DNA of 64,000 nt from an uncultured cyanobacterium (GTDB taxonomy: Bacteria; Cyanobacteriota; Vampirovibrionia; Gastranaerophilales; Gastranaerophilaceae): the NCBI GenBank assembly GCA_902495705.1, contig CABUXT010000001.1, forward strand, positions 107,518 through 171,517. The letters are read 5' to 3'. The first letter of the stretch is position 1; the number at the start of each line of letters is the position of its first letter. The notes below the pieces were generated by a model, which was given only the letters and a program-made list of their open reading frames with translations, was not told the DNA's origin and did not search any database. Position numbers and translations under genes: made by a program. Below, in pieces: positions 1-8,269 of this stretch.

Positions 1-403
1 GTGATAGCGGAAGAATCGCACCACCGCCAAGACCTTGCAAAAATCTTGCCAATACCATCATTATCAGGGAATTAGAAATACCGCATAAAAATGATGATAT
101 GGTAAAAATGATAATACTTAACATAAAGAAATTTTTTCTGCCGAATAATTTACAGAAAAAATCAACCGCAGGAATAATAATTCCGCTGGCAATCAAATAA
201 AAAGTAATAACCCAAGTTGCCTCGTTATGACTGCACGAAAACGAACCTGCCATATATGGCAAAGCAACGTTTGAAATTGTTTCATCCAAACAGTACATAG
301 CAACAGATGCCATCAATGGGATAGCTATTATCCAGGGGTTTTTACTCGGTCTCCACTCATCAGAATTCATTACTGATTCTTGTGTTGTAACTTCTTCGCT
401 CAT
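1..403 (-). CDS. MFS drug exporter, DHA2/EmrB type (3' part cut off by window)
   Basis: This is the N-terminal 134 residues of an inner-membrane proton-driven exporter of the 14-TM DHA2 (EmrB/QacA) type. The visible protein has a short polar N-terminus followed by hydrophobic segments. These include NPWIIAIPLMASVAMYC with the family-like DETISNVALPYM stretch, which is the EmrB pattern of an acidic residue in TM1 followed by 'N-ALP'. A later segment ends in ARFLQGLGGGAILPLS, matching the DHA2 motif R-x-x-Q-G-x-G-x-x. The start is the ATG at 403. It follows the MarR-type gene by 18 bp on the same strand, which is the common regulator-exporter arrangement. The exporter is therefore probably controlled by that regulator, and its substrate is unknown. 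The gene runs off the window at base 1. Confidence 0.8.
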   Translation of the reverse strand, partial: MSEEVTTQESVMNSDEWRPSKNPWIIAIPLMASVAMYCLDETISNVALPYMAGSFSCSHNEATWVITFYLIASGIIIPAVDFFCKLFGRKNFFMLSIIIFTISSFLCGISNSLIMMVLARFLQGLGGGAILPLS

Positions 404-421
404 TTATATTATTTTAACTTT

Positions 422-886
422 CTATTCAAAAACTATCTTACTAACTTCCTCAATTGCACTGCGGAATTTGCGCAACTTTTCAATTATTTTTGCACAATCA
501 TCATCTGTAATAATTTTGTCAAACTTTTCAACCGCAGGTCTGAATTTTGTAATAATTTGTTGGTACAAATCTTGACCTTTTTGCGTAACCGTCGCAACTT
601 TAATCAATTTTCCACCGCGCTCTTCCACATGACGTTCTATAATACCTTTATCTTCTAAAGCCATCAAAAATCGCCCTGTGTGAGCCTTTCCTTTCAAAAT
701 CAAACGAGCCAAATCAGCTTGTGATAACCCTGATTTCGCAATCAAGGTATCAAGTACGGTAAATTCATCAATCGAAATTTCACTTGTGCAAGCTTCTAAC
801 AATCTCCTTGCATTTTCGTGACAAACCCTTGCAGTCAGCTCAATTTCATACGGAAAGCTATCTATATAAAACCTTGTATCTTTCAT
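422..886 (-). CDS. MarR-family transcriptional regulator
   Basis: A 154-residue winged-helix repressor of the MarR family. The helix-turn-helix lies about residues 45-80 (SQADLARLILKGKAHTGRFL). It is followed by the beta-wing with the typical D-K-G-I-I-E-R and E-R-G-G-K-L-I-K-V-A-T-V-T-Q-K-G pattern. N- and C-terminal helices would form the dimer interface. I chose the ATG at 886, which has a purine-rich AAGGGA about 10 bases upstream. An in-frame ATG at 910 has no ribosome site. The gene lies directly upstream of the DHA2 exporter and probably autoregulates and represses it until a phenolic or drug-like ligand binds. The ligand is unknown. Confidence 0.85.
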   Translation of the reverse strand: MKDTRFYIDSFPYEIELTARVCHENARRLLEACTSEISIDEFTVLDTLIAKSGLSQADLARLILKGKAHTGRFLMALEDKGIIERHVEERGGKLIKVATVTQKGQDLYQQIITKFRPAVEKFDKIITDDDCAKIIEKLRKFRSAIEEVSKIVFE

Positions 887-1108
887 GTTCACAACATCCC
901 TTCGTAGCATGTTCTTAACCTAGATACATCTTTGCATAGATATTTCTACTTGTCAAGAGAGGAGATTTTTGTGTTAGTATTGTCGACTTAGAAAAGCAGA
1001 ACTACACTTTTGGAGGCAAAGAAGGCAAGATGGCAGGAAGGCAAGCTATTTACCGTCATTTTGATTAAGCATAAAAAGTTATTGGCATTTACGAACAAAA
1101 TAAATATT

Positions 1109-1177
1109 GTCATTCCGAGGAAAGTTTACTTGCAAATGTATCATTGGTTAGTACAAAGTGACGTGGGAATCCGCAAC
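1109..1177 (+). repeat. 69-bp dispersed element, copy 1 of 3
   Basis: It begins gtcattccgaggaaagttta and ends near 'gggaatccgcaac'. Close copies lie at 13308-13376 (same strand) and 20241-20309 (opposite strand). The ends are roughly complementary (ATTCCG/GGAAT; in the other copies ATTACG/GGTAAT), so each copy could fold back on itself. The paired changes in the arms suggest the fold is kept. Confidence 0.7.
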
Positions 1178-1181
1178 ACAA

Positions 1182-1383
1182 AGGTCAACAATCCGACAAT
1201 AGCCAAAAGTGAACAATCAAACAAAACGAGTAAACAACAAAAGCCGAATTTGTTTAAGGAACGAAAGTGACGAGTTATTCGGCTATTATACGAGTTTTTA
1301 GTTTGATGTGAATGTTGGCGTGTCGGTGGTTTTGTGGTGCTTTTGCCACCAAAAGCACCCCTGCACGGAGTGCCTAAAAAAAA
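1182..1383 (+). repeat. 200-bp element, copy 1 of 2
   Basis: Nearly identical to 28122-28321 over about 200 bp. It contains GGTGCTTTT, a 6-base loop and AAAAGCACC (9-bp stem), then GCACGGAGTGC. Its GC-rich right half differs from the AT-rich genes. No open reading frame is conserved between the copies, so a mobile or structured non-coding element is more likely than a gene. Confidence 0.75.
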
Positions 1384-1481
1384 TGACAAACCCTCACCCT
1401 ACCCTCAGCCATTCGGCACGCAGTCTCACTCAACTCGCATTGCTCGTTGGTTCGGCTAGTGTCCCTAGAAGAGTGTATATT

Positions 1482-1670
1482 GTCATGCTGAACTTGTTTC
1501 AGCATCTCAATTTTAACATATTTATCAAGTGCAAAATTTGTTATATAAGAGACCCTGAAACGGTCTTGGATTATTGGCGGCTCGACCTGCTCAACGCAGC
1601 TCTCGTCAAGACGTGCTGGGTTCACTTCGTTCACACGGCGCACTTGCCAAAATCCACAGTTCAGAATGAC
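1482..1670. repeat. Composite palindromic element with GC-rich core
   Basis: The left part is a hairpin unit (gtcatgctgaa...ttcagcatctc) followed by 'gagaccctgaaac'. The core 1565-1655 is a GC-rich block of about 90 bp ending 'ttcagaatgac'. The same core occurs in the opposite orientation at 34531-34622 and 63911-64000 and partly at 20412-20439. Confidence 0.7.
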
Positions 1671-1757
1671 AATGATTTCTTTGAATTATTAGAGATTCCG
1701 AGTTCAGAATGACAATATAAAAAAGCCTGCCCTCTTGCCTTACTGCCATCTGTTTCA

Positions 1758-2078
1758 CTACACTTCAAACTGTTTGATAATCTTATACATCAACTGTTTA
1801 CGTTCATACGGTTGGCGCTTGATTATATCAACAATTTTTTCTTCTAGTTCCGCATCTTTTACCAAATATTCAAAATTAAAAAACTCATCAGGAGAAATCT
1901 CAAATTTATCCATAACGTTCAAAACCGTTTGCATTGAAGGATAACTCTTGCCGTTCTCGATATTACTCAAGGACGACGGTTCAATGCAGATTTTTTCGCT
2001 GAAATTTTCTTGAGTCAGCCCTGATTTTTTGCGAATTTCTTTAAACTTTTGCCCTATTTGATATTTATTATCCTTCAT
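1758..2078 (-). CDS. XRE-family regulator of prepilin cassette 1
   Basis: A 106-residue protein with an N-terminal lambda-repressor-like helix-turn-helix, about residues 8-62 (KFKEIRKKSGLTQENFSEKI then SSLSNIENGKSYPSMQTV). A C-terminal helical tail of about 45 residues ends in LMYKIIKQFEV. The same architecture, length and tail pattern recur in the regulators at 15932, 33295 and 59381. Each of them is divergent from a prepilin gene. A start with nearby TCTCC (reverse strand GGAGA) supports the ATG at 2078. It probably binds the 132-bp shared promoter region and controls its own gene and the adjacent prepilin. The HTH fold is clear; the target and signal are inference. Confidence 0.85.
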   Translation of the reverse strand: MKDNKYQIGQKFKEIRKKSGLTQENFSEKICIEPSSLSNIENGKSYPSMQTVLNVMDKFEISPDEFFNFEYLVKDAELEEKIVDIIKRQPYERKQLMYKIIKQFEV

Positions 2079-2210
2079 ATTTTCTCCTAATTAAATAAAG
2101 GATAATTGTATATTTTGATAAAATACATAATGCAAACACCATAAACAACTTGACAATTTGATGTATTAATTATATTTACATAATGAGAAGATTATATTTA
2201 TGGAGATAAT
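2079..2210. promoter_or_regulatory. Divergent promoter/operator region, cassette 1
   Basis: It holds a sigma-70-like promoter towards the prepilin: TTGACA at 2150-2155, 17-bp spacer, TATTTA at 2173-2178. Two candidate operator features are present: the near-palindrome ATTTTGATAAAAT (2112-2124) and a 9-bp direct repeat TACATAATG at 2124-2132 and 2177-2185, the second copy overlapping the -10. Cassette 3 also carries TGATAAAAT. Confidence 0.5.
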
Positions 2211-3005
2211 ATGTTGTATACAAGAAATTTGCTGAAGAATAAAATTAGAAATAACTTTACCATAGCAGAAGGTGCAACGCACGTAGATTTGCCACCAACC
2301 AAGGTGAGACTTGGTTTCACCCTTGCAGAAGTGCTAATCACCCTTGGTATTATTGGTGTTGTTGCAGCGATGACTATTCCAAATCTGATAGCAAACAACA
2401 AGGCGCAAAAATTAAGGTCTCAGTTTTTGAAATCATATTCCGTTGTTCAACAAGTTTTTAAACAAATGGAAGCTGATGATGTTTCGCTTAATCCTGCTGA
2501 TTATAAACCAACTACAACAGGAAAATTTTATCAAACATTTATCAAATATTTACAAGCTCCAATGGATTGTGGTGGCTCAACTACAACTACTAATAGAAAA
2601 AACGCCCTACCTTGTTATTATCCTGCAGAAGATTCAACAATGAAACCCTATAAAACTTTGGATGGGAAAAATAATGTTATCTACAACTATCTTGATGATG
2701 GACAAATTGTACTGCAAGACGGTACTAATTTACTTTTTGAAAATCAACATGATTTAGATTATATTTGGATATCAGTTGATTTAAACGGTTACAAAAATCC
2801 GCCAAACAGATGGGGATATGACTTATTTACTTTCCAATTTAAAGATGGGGAACTTGTCACAATGGGCGACCCTAAAACAACTTATAATAATTTAGACATA
2901 TATTGCAACTTAAACAGCACAGATAGACTCAACGGTATAGCTTGTGCTCAAAAAGCAAAAACTGACACTGAATATTTCAAATGGGTTGTGAAAAATATCA
3001 AATAA
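2211..3005 (+). CDS. Type IV prepilin-like protein with duplicated leader, cassette 1
   Basis: A 264-residue secreted pilin- or pseudopilin-like protein. A class III (prepilin) leader LG|FTLAEV is followed by the hydrophobic helix LITLGIIGVVAAMTIPNL (about residues 38-60) that anchors and polymerises pilins. Upstream is a second, weaker copy, NNFTIAEGATHVDLPPTK, exactly 20 residues earlier. It has Asn instead of the obligatory Gly before Phe, so it is probably not cleaved. The globular part has a D-L-N-G-x-x-x-P-P-N-x-x-G-x-D-x-F motif near residue 195 and late cysteines. GGAGA lies just before the ATG at 2211. It would be processed by a prepilin peptidase and assembled at the inner membrane. 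Its ligand or function is unknown. It ends 2 bp from a convergent small gene. Confidence 0.85.
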   Translation: MLYTRNLLKNKIRNNFTIAEGATHVDLPPTKVRLGFTLAEVLITLGIIGVVAAMTIPNLIANNKAQKLRSQFLKSYSVVQQVFKQMEADDVSLNPADYKPTTTGKFYQTFIKYLQAPMDCGGSTTTTNRKNALPCYYPAEDSTMKPYKTLDGKNNVIYNYLDDGQIVLQDGTNLLFENQHDLDYIWISVDLNGYKNPPNRWGYDLFTFQFKDGELVTMGDPKTTYNNLDIYCNLNSTDRLNGIACAQKAKTDTEYFKWVVKNIK

Positions 3006-3007
3006 AA

Positions 3008-3295
3008 TTAAAAATGCATATCAAAACTTGGGTTTTTGCCATTGATTTTTTCATCTTCAAGTCTCATTGCAGAGCCGATTGTGAAGTTTTGAGCAACGGT
3101 TTTGTTGATTTCAAAAGCAACATCACCATTAAAAACAGATTCATTTTCTTCCAAAAACTCAAACAACGGAGTTGCCGGCGCTTTTACGATTTCGCCAAGA
3201 GTTTCCCCTGCTTGTTGCAAAGTTCTTTCAGGGACTTTTACGTTCATCCCAAAAGGTTTGTAAGGTCTATTAAATGTAAAATTTGAATCTGCCAT
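3008..3295 (-). CDS. Hypothetical small protein
   Basis: A 95-residue soluble protein that I do not recognise. It has no signal peptide, transmembrane segment or cysteines. The N-terminal half is rich in Pro and Phe (FTFNRPYKPFGMNVKVPERT) and the rest is mixed, ending SFDMHF. An AAAGGA about 10 bases before the ATG at 3295 supports translation. It is convergent with prepilin gene 1, ending only 2 bp from its stop, and divergent from the Fe-S protein gene at 3428. Being a single gene with its own start, it is likely real, but no role can be given. Confidence 0.55.
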   Translation of the reverse strand: MADSNFTFNRPYKPFGMNVKVPERTLQQAGETLGEIVKAPATPLFEFLEENESVFNGDVAFEINKTVAQNFTIGSAMRLEDEKINGKNPSFDMHF

Positions 3296-3427
3296 TTTTC
3301 TAATATCCTTTTCAACTAAGATTACTCATGTTATCGGCAAATTTTCATGAAAAATTTAACATTTAAGGGTGTTTTGTTACATTATGTAAAGAGGGCTTAA
3401 TAAGCGTTATTGTGCTATTATTAGATT

Positions 3428-4516
3428 ATGAAGTGTTTAAAAGATTTTGAAAACGAACTCAACAAGTGCTCAAAATGCGGATTGTGCGAGGCTGCCTGTC
3501 CGCTATTCAAAGTCGACCCAAATGACTGTGTTGCAAGCAGGGGCAAGTTCATTATGCTTCACGGAGTTACCAAAGGCGATTTAAAACTAAGCAAAAAAAT
3601 CAATAAATATATTGATTTATGCTTAAAATGCGGAAAGTGTAACGATTTTTGCCCAAGTGGTATTGATGTTTGTCAAATTTTAAACACTGCAAAACACGAA
3701 TATGTGCGTGGCAAATTTTCGTCAAAAATAGTGAACTTTTTACAAAGTAAATATGTGTTTGACGTGTTTTTAAAGCTTGGTGGGGTTATTAGTGCGCCCT
3801 TTCGGTCGAAAAAGAAAACTCAAGAACTGGCGACAAATGTTTTGTATTTCAAAGGTTGTGTGAATAAAATTTGCCCAAGGACAGATATTTATATAAATAA
3901 AATTTTTAAAAACACTCCCATAAACATTATTGAACCTGATTTTGACTGTTGTGGTTTGCCGTTTTTGTCAGAGGGAAATTTGGAACGCTTTGAACAAGTT
4001 GCAACAAGCAATCTCGAAAAACTAAACACGCCATACGATTTTTTAGTTACCGATTGTGCAAGTTGCGAAAGTACACTGTTCGATTATCCAAAATATATTG
4101 AAAACGCAGATATCCCAACAAATAAGTCTATTAACTGGGGTGATTTGATTGCATTAAAAGGTATTAAATTTAACTTCAAAAAACCGCTCAAAGTAACATT
4201 TCATAAGCCATGCCATTTAAAAAACGATTCATTTTTTGAAAAAATTATTTCAAATTGCCAAGATGTTGAATATGTCAAAATGGACGATTATGACGAGTGT
4301 TGTGGGCTTGCAGGGAGTTTTAGTTTAAAAAATCCGAAAACATTTGTCACATTGGCAAAACAAAAGGCTCAAAATATTATCAAAACGGATGCGGATTATG
4401 TTATTACGACCTGTCCTGCTTGTGTTGCAGGTTTGAAAATCGGACTTGCGCTATCGAATGGAAAGCCCAAGGTTGTGAGTTTGTTGGAGTTTTTGGCAAA
4501 AGGCGAGGTTTTGTAG
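3428..4516 (+). CDS. GlcF-like (Fe-S)-binding oxidoreductase subunit
   Basis: A 362-residue electron-transfer protein of the glycolate-oxidase iron-sulfur subunit (GlcF)/LutA/HdrD type. Two ferredoxin-like 4Fe-4S sites are visible: C14, C17, C20, C24-Pro and C65, C68, C71, C75-Pro. Two cysteine-rich CCG domains follow (FDCCGLPF near residue 180; DECCGLAGSF near residue 290). Each CCG repeat also has upstream cysteines (FKGCVN, TDCASC and PCH, TTCPAC). Such proteins carry electrons from an FAD-linked 2-hydroxyacid dehydrogenase to quinones or other carriers. No GlcD-like flavoprotein is beside it, so the partner must be encoded elsewhere. The gene appears to be transcribed alone. Confidence 0.8.
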   Translation: MKCLKDFENELNKCSKCGLCEAACPLFKVDPNDCVASRGKFIMLHGVTKGDLKLSKKINKYIDLCLKCGKCNDFCPSGIDVCQILNTAKHEYVRGKFSSKIVNFLQSKYVFDVFLKLGGVISAPFRSKKKTQELATNVLYFKGCVNKICPRTDIYINKIFKNTPINIIEPDFDCCGLPFLSEGNLERFEQVATSNLEKLNTPYDFLVTDCASCESTLFDYPKYIENADIPTNKSINWGDLIALKGIKFNFKKPLKVTFHKPCHLKNDSFFEKIISNCQDVEYVKMDDYDECCGLAGSFSLKNPKTFVTLAKQKAQNIIKTDADYVITTCPACVAGLKIGLALSNGKPKVVSLLEFLAKGEVL

Positions 4517-4706
4517 GGTTGGCATTGGATTGTTTATGTCACCCTGAACTTGTTTCAGGGTCTCTAGTTTAGCATATAGGTCTATGTCATTCTGAATAGG
4601 ATAAAATCTACGTTGCTTCCGCACTCGATTTTTAATCCTTTCAGAATGACAATATAAAAATACATGTCACTCAGAACCGATAAATAACAACAGGAGTCCA
4701 TCAACC
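4517..4706. repeat. Intergenic region with palindromic elements
   Basis: It contains a gtcaccctgaa...ttcagggtctc hairpin (4538-4565) and a 65-bp copy of the most frequent palindromic element (4586-4650). That copy has perfect terminal inverted repeats GTCATTCTGAA/TTCAGAATGAC. No gene is seen. Confidence 0.7.
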
Positions 4707-6062
4707 TTACAAAATAATCTGGGTGGCGAGGATAATCTTGTGGCTGTTTGGTCGATTTTGGCTATCACAAAAAACATAATTTAGCATAACTTTGAGCGCC
4801 TGACCGCGAATGAACCAGTTTACCCCCATTGTATATTCGCGTTGCAAATTGTGGGAAACATTTCTATCTGGGTCAAATTGGTCAATTCTGCCAATTAATT
4901 GAAGATGTGGGTTGAATTTCCACCCAACAGTTGCAGCCCAACCGCAAGCCTTGTTTGCGCTAACACCTCTTGAACCGTTGTAGCCGTCTGCAATTGCAGC
5001 CTCAAATGTAGACCACAGCCGCTTGTGATTGTAGCCGATAAAACCGCTTGCTACAGAATAATCAATACGGTTGTGTCCGCCATTAAAACCTCCGCCGATA
5101 GTGAGTTTGCCGTATTTTTTGCTTTTGTTCCCAAATGGTTTGAAATTCACCCAGCCGTTAAATTCAGTCCCCGGCATACCGCTTGTGATAAACCTGCCTG
5201 AACTGCCGACAGAAAAATTGTAATCGACATATTGGTAGTTTCCGATAATTTTTGCAGACAAAGAACGAGCATTTCCAAAATTTCTTGCGATTTGAGAACG
5301 AGCAACAAACGGTAATGTGTATGGTGAAATTCCGCCTTCAAAACCTGTCATAACCCTTGAACGACCGACAATAATTTGATGGTTCGGAACACTTGTATTC
5401 AAATAATATAAATCAGCAACAAATCCGTCCAAGTAATTCTGGCCGCGTTTTGGTATCGGATTGACCGATAATTTAAACTTGTTATGAGGTTTGCGAAGTG
5501 AACCGTAAACTCCAAGCTGCATAGCATTTGTGTCATATTCTGTTGAATAATCACTTGATGCCCAAATACTGCTCAATGAGCCTCGATAAGTTCCAAACGC
5601 CTGAATTTTGCGAATCAGACCGCCTTCATATTCATAAGTCAAATCGTCTTTTAACAAATATGTTGGGATATCTGTTCTGCGGATATTGCTATGCACAATT
5701 TTGCCAATAAGCGTGTCTTCATTGTGCTCTTTTTCTGTATCAAACATTTTGAACAACTCAAAATCGATTTCCGCGTTGTCCATAATGCTATCGTCAATAT
5801 CTTCTGTTTTGGATTTTAGTTTAAATAATTTCCGCTTAAATTTTTCTTTCGGTAGCTCTTTTGAATACCCATGCTGAATCGCAACAGCACTTGGGACAAT
5901 TGAAGAATATGCAAGTTTTTCAGACTCATCCAAATTTAAGATAATTTCATCTTGTTGGGCAGTTTCTAATAACTCATCCGCGAAGTCGTCAGAACCAAAT
6001 GATTTTGACATAGGGTTAATGCATAATGCCGAAATTAATATTAGATACAAAAGCTTTTTCAT
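4707..6062 (-). CDS. Outer-membrane beta-barrel (porin-like) protein
   Basis: A 451-residue exported protein. A signal peptide (KKLLYLILISALCINPMSKSFG) is followed by an acidic, lysine-rich periplasmic stretch to about residue 130. After that come many alternating amphipathic beta-strands with aromatic girdles (YRGSLSSIWASSDYS, YQYVDYNFSVGSSGRF, GRIDQFDPDRN, YTMGVNWFIRGQALKVMLNY) and a hydrophobic last strand ending in Leu. The Gly/Tyr/Asn-rich strand pattern and the strand IIVGRSRVMTGFEGGISPYTL resemble phosphate-selective (OprP/O-type) porins, though I cannot assign the subtype. It would form a channel in the outer membrane, so the host is diderm. It is transcribed alone, divergent from the decarboxylase gene. 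Confidence 0.7.
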   Translation of the reverse strand: MKKLLYLILISALCINPMSKSFGSDDFADELLETAQQDEIILNLDESEKLAYSSIVPSAVAIQHGYSKELPKEKFKRKLFKLKSKTEDIDDSIMDNAEIDFELFKMFDTEKEHNEDTLIGKIVHSNIRRTDIPTYLLKDDLTYEYEGGLIRKIQAFGTYRGSLSSIWASSDYSTEYDTNAMQLGVYGSLRKPHNKFKLSVNPIPKRGQNYLDGFVADLYYLNTSVPNHQIIVGRSRVMTGFEGGISPYTLPFVARSQIARNFGNARSLSAKIIGNYQYVDYNFSVGSSGRFITSGMPGTEFNGWVNFKPFGNKSKKYGKLTIGGGFNGGHNRIDYSVASGFIGYNHKRLWSTFEAAIADGYNGSRGVSANKACGWAATVGWKFNPHLQLIGRIDQFDPDRNVSHNLQREYTMGVNWFIRGQALKVMLNYVFCDSQNRPNSHKIILATQIIL

Positions 6063-6123
6063 CTGTGTAAAGATTATAACACATTTCTTACAGATTTAAA
6101 AGTTTTTGTAGTATATTTTAATT

Positions 6124-7548
6124 ATGCCGAATAAAGTTAAAAATAATAAACAAACAAAGATAAAAGCCCCAATTGTAGAAGCCCTAAAAACAGCTTACAA
6201 TCATCCGACTTATCAATTCCATATCCCCGGTCATACCAAAGGTTTTGGAACTTTGCCTGAATTTAGGCGTTTGGTCGGCAAAAAAGCGCTTATGGTTGAT
6301 ACAACAGATGAATTTGACAATTTGGGCACTTTGACTCCTGCAACAGGTCCTATCAAAGAGGCTGAAGAACTTGCTGCAAAAGCTTTCGGCGCAAAACGAA
6401 CATTCTTTTTGATTAATGGTTCAACTATCGGAAATCTTGCAATAGCAATGGGTTTAACCAGAAAAGGTCAAAAAGTTATCGTAAACAGAAATTGTCACCG
6501 CTCAATTTTGACAGGCTTGATTATTTCAGGAGCGGAACCTTTGTGGATTGTTCCTGAAAAGCTAAGCGACTGGGGATTGTGGGGAAATATTGAGGCAAAA
6601 GATGTCGAAACACTGCTAGAAAATAACGACGATGTATCTGCTGTTTGGATTACAAATCCGACTTATGAAGGGGTTGTTTCAGACATTGAATCTATTGCAA
6701 AAATTTGCAAAAAATTTGATGTTCCGCTAATAGTTGACGAGGCACACGGTTGTTTGTGGAATTTCAATGACAAACTTCCGACAAGTTCGCTAAAACTTGG
6801 TGCTGATATTGTTGTACATTCACTCCACAAAACAGGTGGAAGTATGAGCCAATCTTCAATGTTGCATGTCAGCGAAAATTCTAAAATTTGTGTGGAAGAT
6901 GTTGAGCGTGCGTTGATGTTATTGCATACAACAAGTCCGTCTTTGATGCTTTTGGGCAGTTTAGATGCTGCAAGAGCCAATCTGCAAAGCGAAAGAGGAC
7001 AAAAACAATTATCAAAAGCAATTGCGAATGCAAAATTTTTGCGTTCCGAAATTGACAAAATGAAGTCTATCCATCACTTAAAATCAGGGTTTGGATATAA
7101 AACAGATGTTACCAAAATTTTTATAAAAGCAGATGGCTTGTCAGGTAAACGCTTAGAATCAATTTTAGAAATCGATTTTGGTATTGAGGTAGAAAGTGCA
7201 TCAGATGAGGGTTTGTTGGTTCTTTCAAATATCGGAAACAAACGTTCTGATTTTGAATACTTGGCTCAATGTTTGCACAAAATTGACACCCACAATTATA
7301 AAGATATTTATTATTTGGAAAACAAAAAACACATGCCAATGCTCACACCAATTATAAAAATGAGTTTGCGTGATGCGTATTTTTCAGAAAAAGAAATTAT
7401 TCCAAAAGAGCAAGCTGTCGGCAGATTGTCAGGCGAAGTTGTTGCCGAATGTCCTCCTGGAATTTCGATTTTGCTCCCTGGGGAATTGATAACCGAAGAG
7501 CATTTGCCATATTTGACAGATTATGATGTTATTGAAGTTTTGAAGTAA
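6124..7548 (+). CDS. speA: Orn/Lys/Arg decarboxylase family (probable arginine decarboxylase)
   Basis: A 474-residue fold-type I PLP enzyme of the short Orn/Lys/Arg decarboxylase class, as in Bacillus SpeA and cyanobacteria. Family signatures are FHIPGHTKG (about residue 32), D-T-T-D-E-F-D-N-L, NGSTIGNLA, VDEAHG (the Asp pairing with the PLP ring nitrogen) and HSLHKTGG, with the Schiff-base lysine at K236. The C-terminal domain has YPPGISILLPGE-like AECPPGISILLPGE. The product would be agmatine (or cadaverine or putrescine) for polyamine synthesis, or it may serve acid stress. Substrate choice within this family cannot be read from sequence, so the gene symbol is tentative. It is a single gene with 720 bp of repeat-rich DNA after it. 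Confidence 0.8.
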   Translation: MPNKVKNNKQTKIKAPIVEALKTAYNHPTYQFHIPGHTKGFGTLPEFRRLVGKKALMVDTTDEFDNLGTLTPATGPIKEAEELAAKAFGAKRTFFLINGSTIGNLAIAMGLTRKGQKVIVNRNCHRSILTGLIISGAEPLWIVPEKLSDWGLWGNIEAKDVETLLENNDDVSAVWITNPTYEGVVSDIESIAKICKKFDVPLIVDEAHGCLWNFNDKLPTSSLKLGADIVVHSLHKTGGSMSQSSMLHVSENSKICVEDVERALMLLHTTSPSLMLLGSLDAARANLQSERGQKQLSKAIANAKFLRSEIDKMKSIHHLKSGFGYKTDVTKIFIKADGLSGKRLESILEIDFGIEVESASDEGLLVLSNIGNKRSDFEYLAQCLHKIDTHNYKDIYYLENKKHMPMLTPIIKMSLRDAYFSEKEIIPKEQAVGRLSGEVVAECPPGISILLPGELITEEHLPYLTDYDVIEVLK

Positions 7549-8099
7549 GCATGGTTGCACGTTTGTCCTTTATGCCATGGGCAGATGTATAGGTCGTGCC
7601 TGCCGACAAATTTAATTTGTGGGGACACTTCGTTTTCACCACACTACTTTTAACATGTCATTCTGAAAGGATTAAAAATCAAGGAGCGCAAGCAACGTAG
7701 ATTTTATCCTATTCAGAATCTATCAATGTTGATTTTAAAAAGCACACCTGTCACTCTGAACTTGATTCAGTGTCTATCCATTTGATTTCAGTCATGCTGA
7801 ACTTGTTTCAGCATCTCAAATAAAACATATTAGTCTTATGTGAAATTTGTAATATTTGAGACCCTGAAATAAATTCAGGGTGACACAAGTTCCCTCGCCC
7901 CTTGTGGGAGAGGGGTTGGGAGAGGGGTGCTTGGCTAGAGATTCTGAATAGTAAACTCGCAAAGCTCATCCAAATTTTCTAAGCTTTCAGAATGACATTA
8001 TTTTATTGCCCCCTCTTAATGACAAATTTTAATCTCCTCCAAATGGATGAGATTTTGGGCAGTTGGCTAAAGAAATAAAAATTGTGGTCGATATTAATA
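7549..8099. repeat. Intergenic repeat cluster
   Basis: No gene is seen. The region holds the frequent palindromic element in two forms (7657-7724 and 7938-7996), a gtcactctgaa unit (7750-7784), a 94-bp unit (7791-7884) nearly identical to 16393-16486, and a 'ccctcgccccttgtgggaga' GC-rich block (about 7890-7930). After 8000 it becomes unique AT-rich DNA leading into a candidate small RNA. Confidence 0.7.
7938..7996. repeat. Palindromic element family 1, B-like form
   Basis: It runs from gagattctgaatag to ctaagctttcagaatgac. It shares the outer arms of the family (ATTCTGAA/TTCAGAAT), with a different inner arm from the A form at 7657-7724. Confidence 0.7.
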
Positions 8100-8178
8100 A
8101 CATAGATATGAAAAACGAAAGTTTTTCATACCTCCTCCCCAAGTCTGGTAGCCGTTCTTTTTGAAACGGCTTTTTTTT
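8100..8178 (+). ncRNA. Candidate small RNA with CU-rich loop
   Basis: Two hairpins flank a C/U-rich single-stranded stretch. Hairpin 1 is 8107-8130 (TATGAAAAAC/GTTTTTCATA). The linker reads CCTCCTCCCCAAGTCTGGT. Hairpin 2 is 8150-8171 (AGCCGTTC/GAAACGGCT) followed by eight T, a good rho-independent terminator on this strand. No reading frame leads into it and the next gene is on the other strand. The linker could pair with ribosome-binding sites, as known for CU-rich sRNAs. The promoter is uncertain (perhaps TTGTGG near 8070). Confidence 0.4.
8150..8178 (+). terminator. Rho-independent terminator of the candidate sRNA
   Basis: Stem AGCCGTTC...GAAACGGCT with a short loop, then TTTTTTTT. There is no T tract on the opposite strand, so it reads rightward. 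Confidence 0.75.
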
Positions 8179-8200
8179 ATGAAATATTAACTCAAAATAA

Positions 8201-8232
8201 TAAAAACGAAGGCAAGAATAAATCCTGCCTTC
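8201..8232 (-). terminator. Terminator of prs
   Basis: On the minus strand the stem GAAGGCAGG/CTTGCCTTC is followed by GTTTTTA, 38 bp after the prs stop codon. Confidence 0.75.
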
Positions 8233-8269
8233 TTCTCTTTTTCATCTTCCAGCAATATAAGTCTGTTTA

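Larger units (their letters stand above)
887..1757. repeat. Intergenic repeat cluster (no gene)
   Basis: This 870-bp stretch has reading frames but none with a recognisable product or conserved start. In order it holds the divergent end of the marR promoter, a purine-rich GGCAAGA/GGCAGGA tract near 1013-1050, a 69-bp element (1109-1177) also found at 13308 and 20241, a 200-bp element (1182-1383) repeated at 28122, a GC-rich 'ccctcaccctaccctcagcc' block (about 1386-1468), and a palindromic composite (1482-1670) with a GC-rich core. The regulator at 1758-2078 ends at its right edge. Confidence 0.75.

Noticed and set aside
1010..1712. Several reading frames of 80-134 codons on both strands
   Set aside because: They lie across repeat elements that recur elsewhere with indels breaking the frames, have no recognisable protein features and no good ribosome sites.
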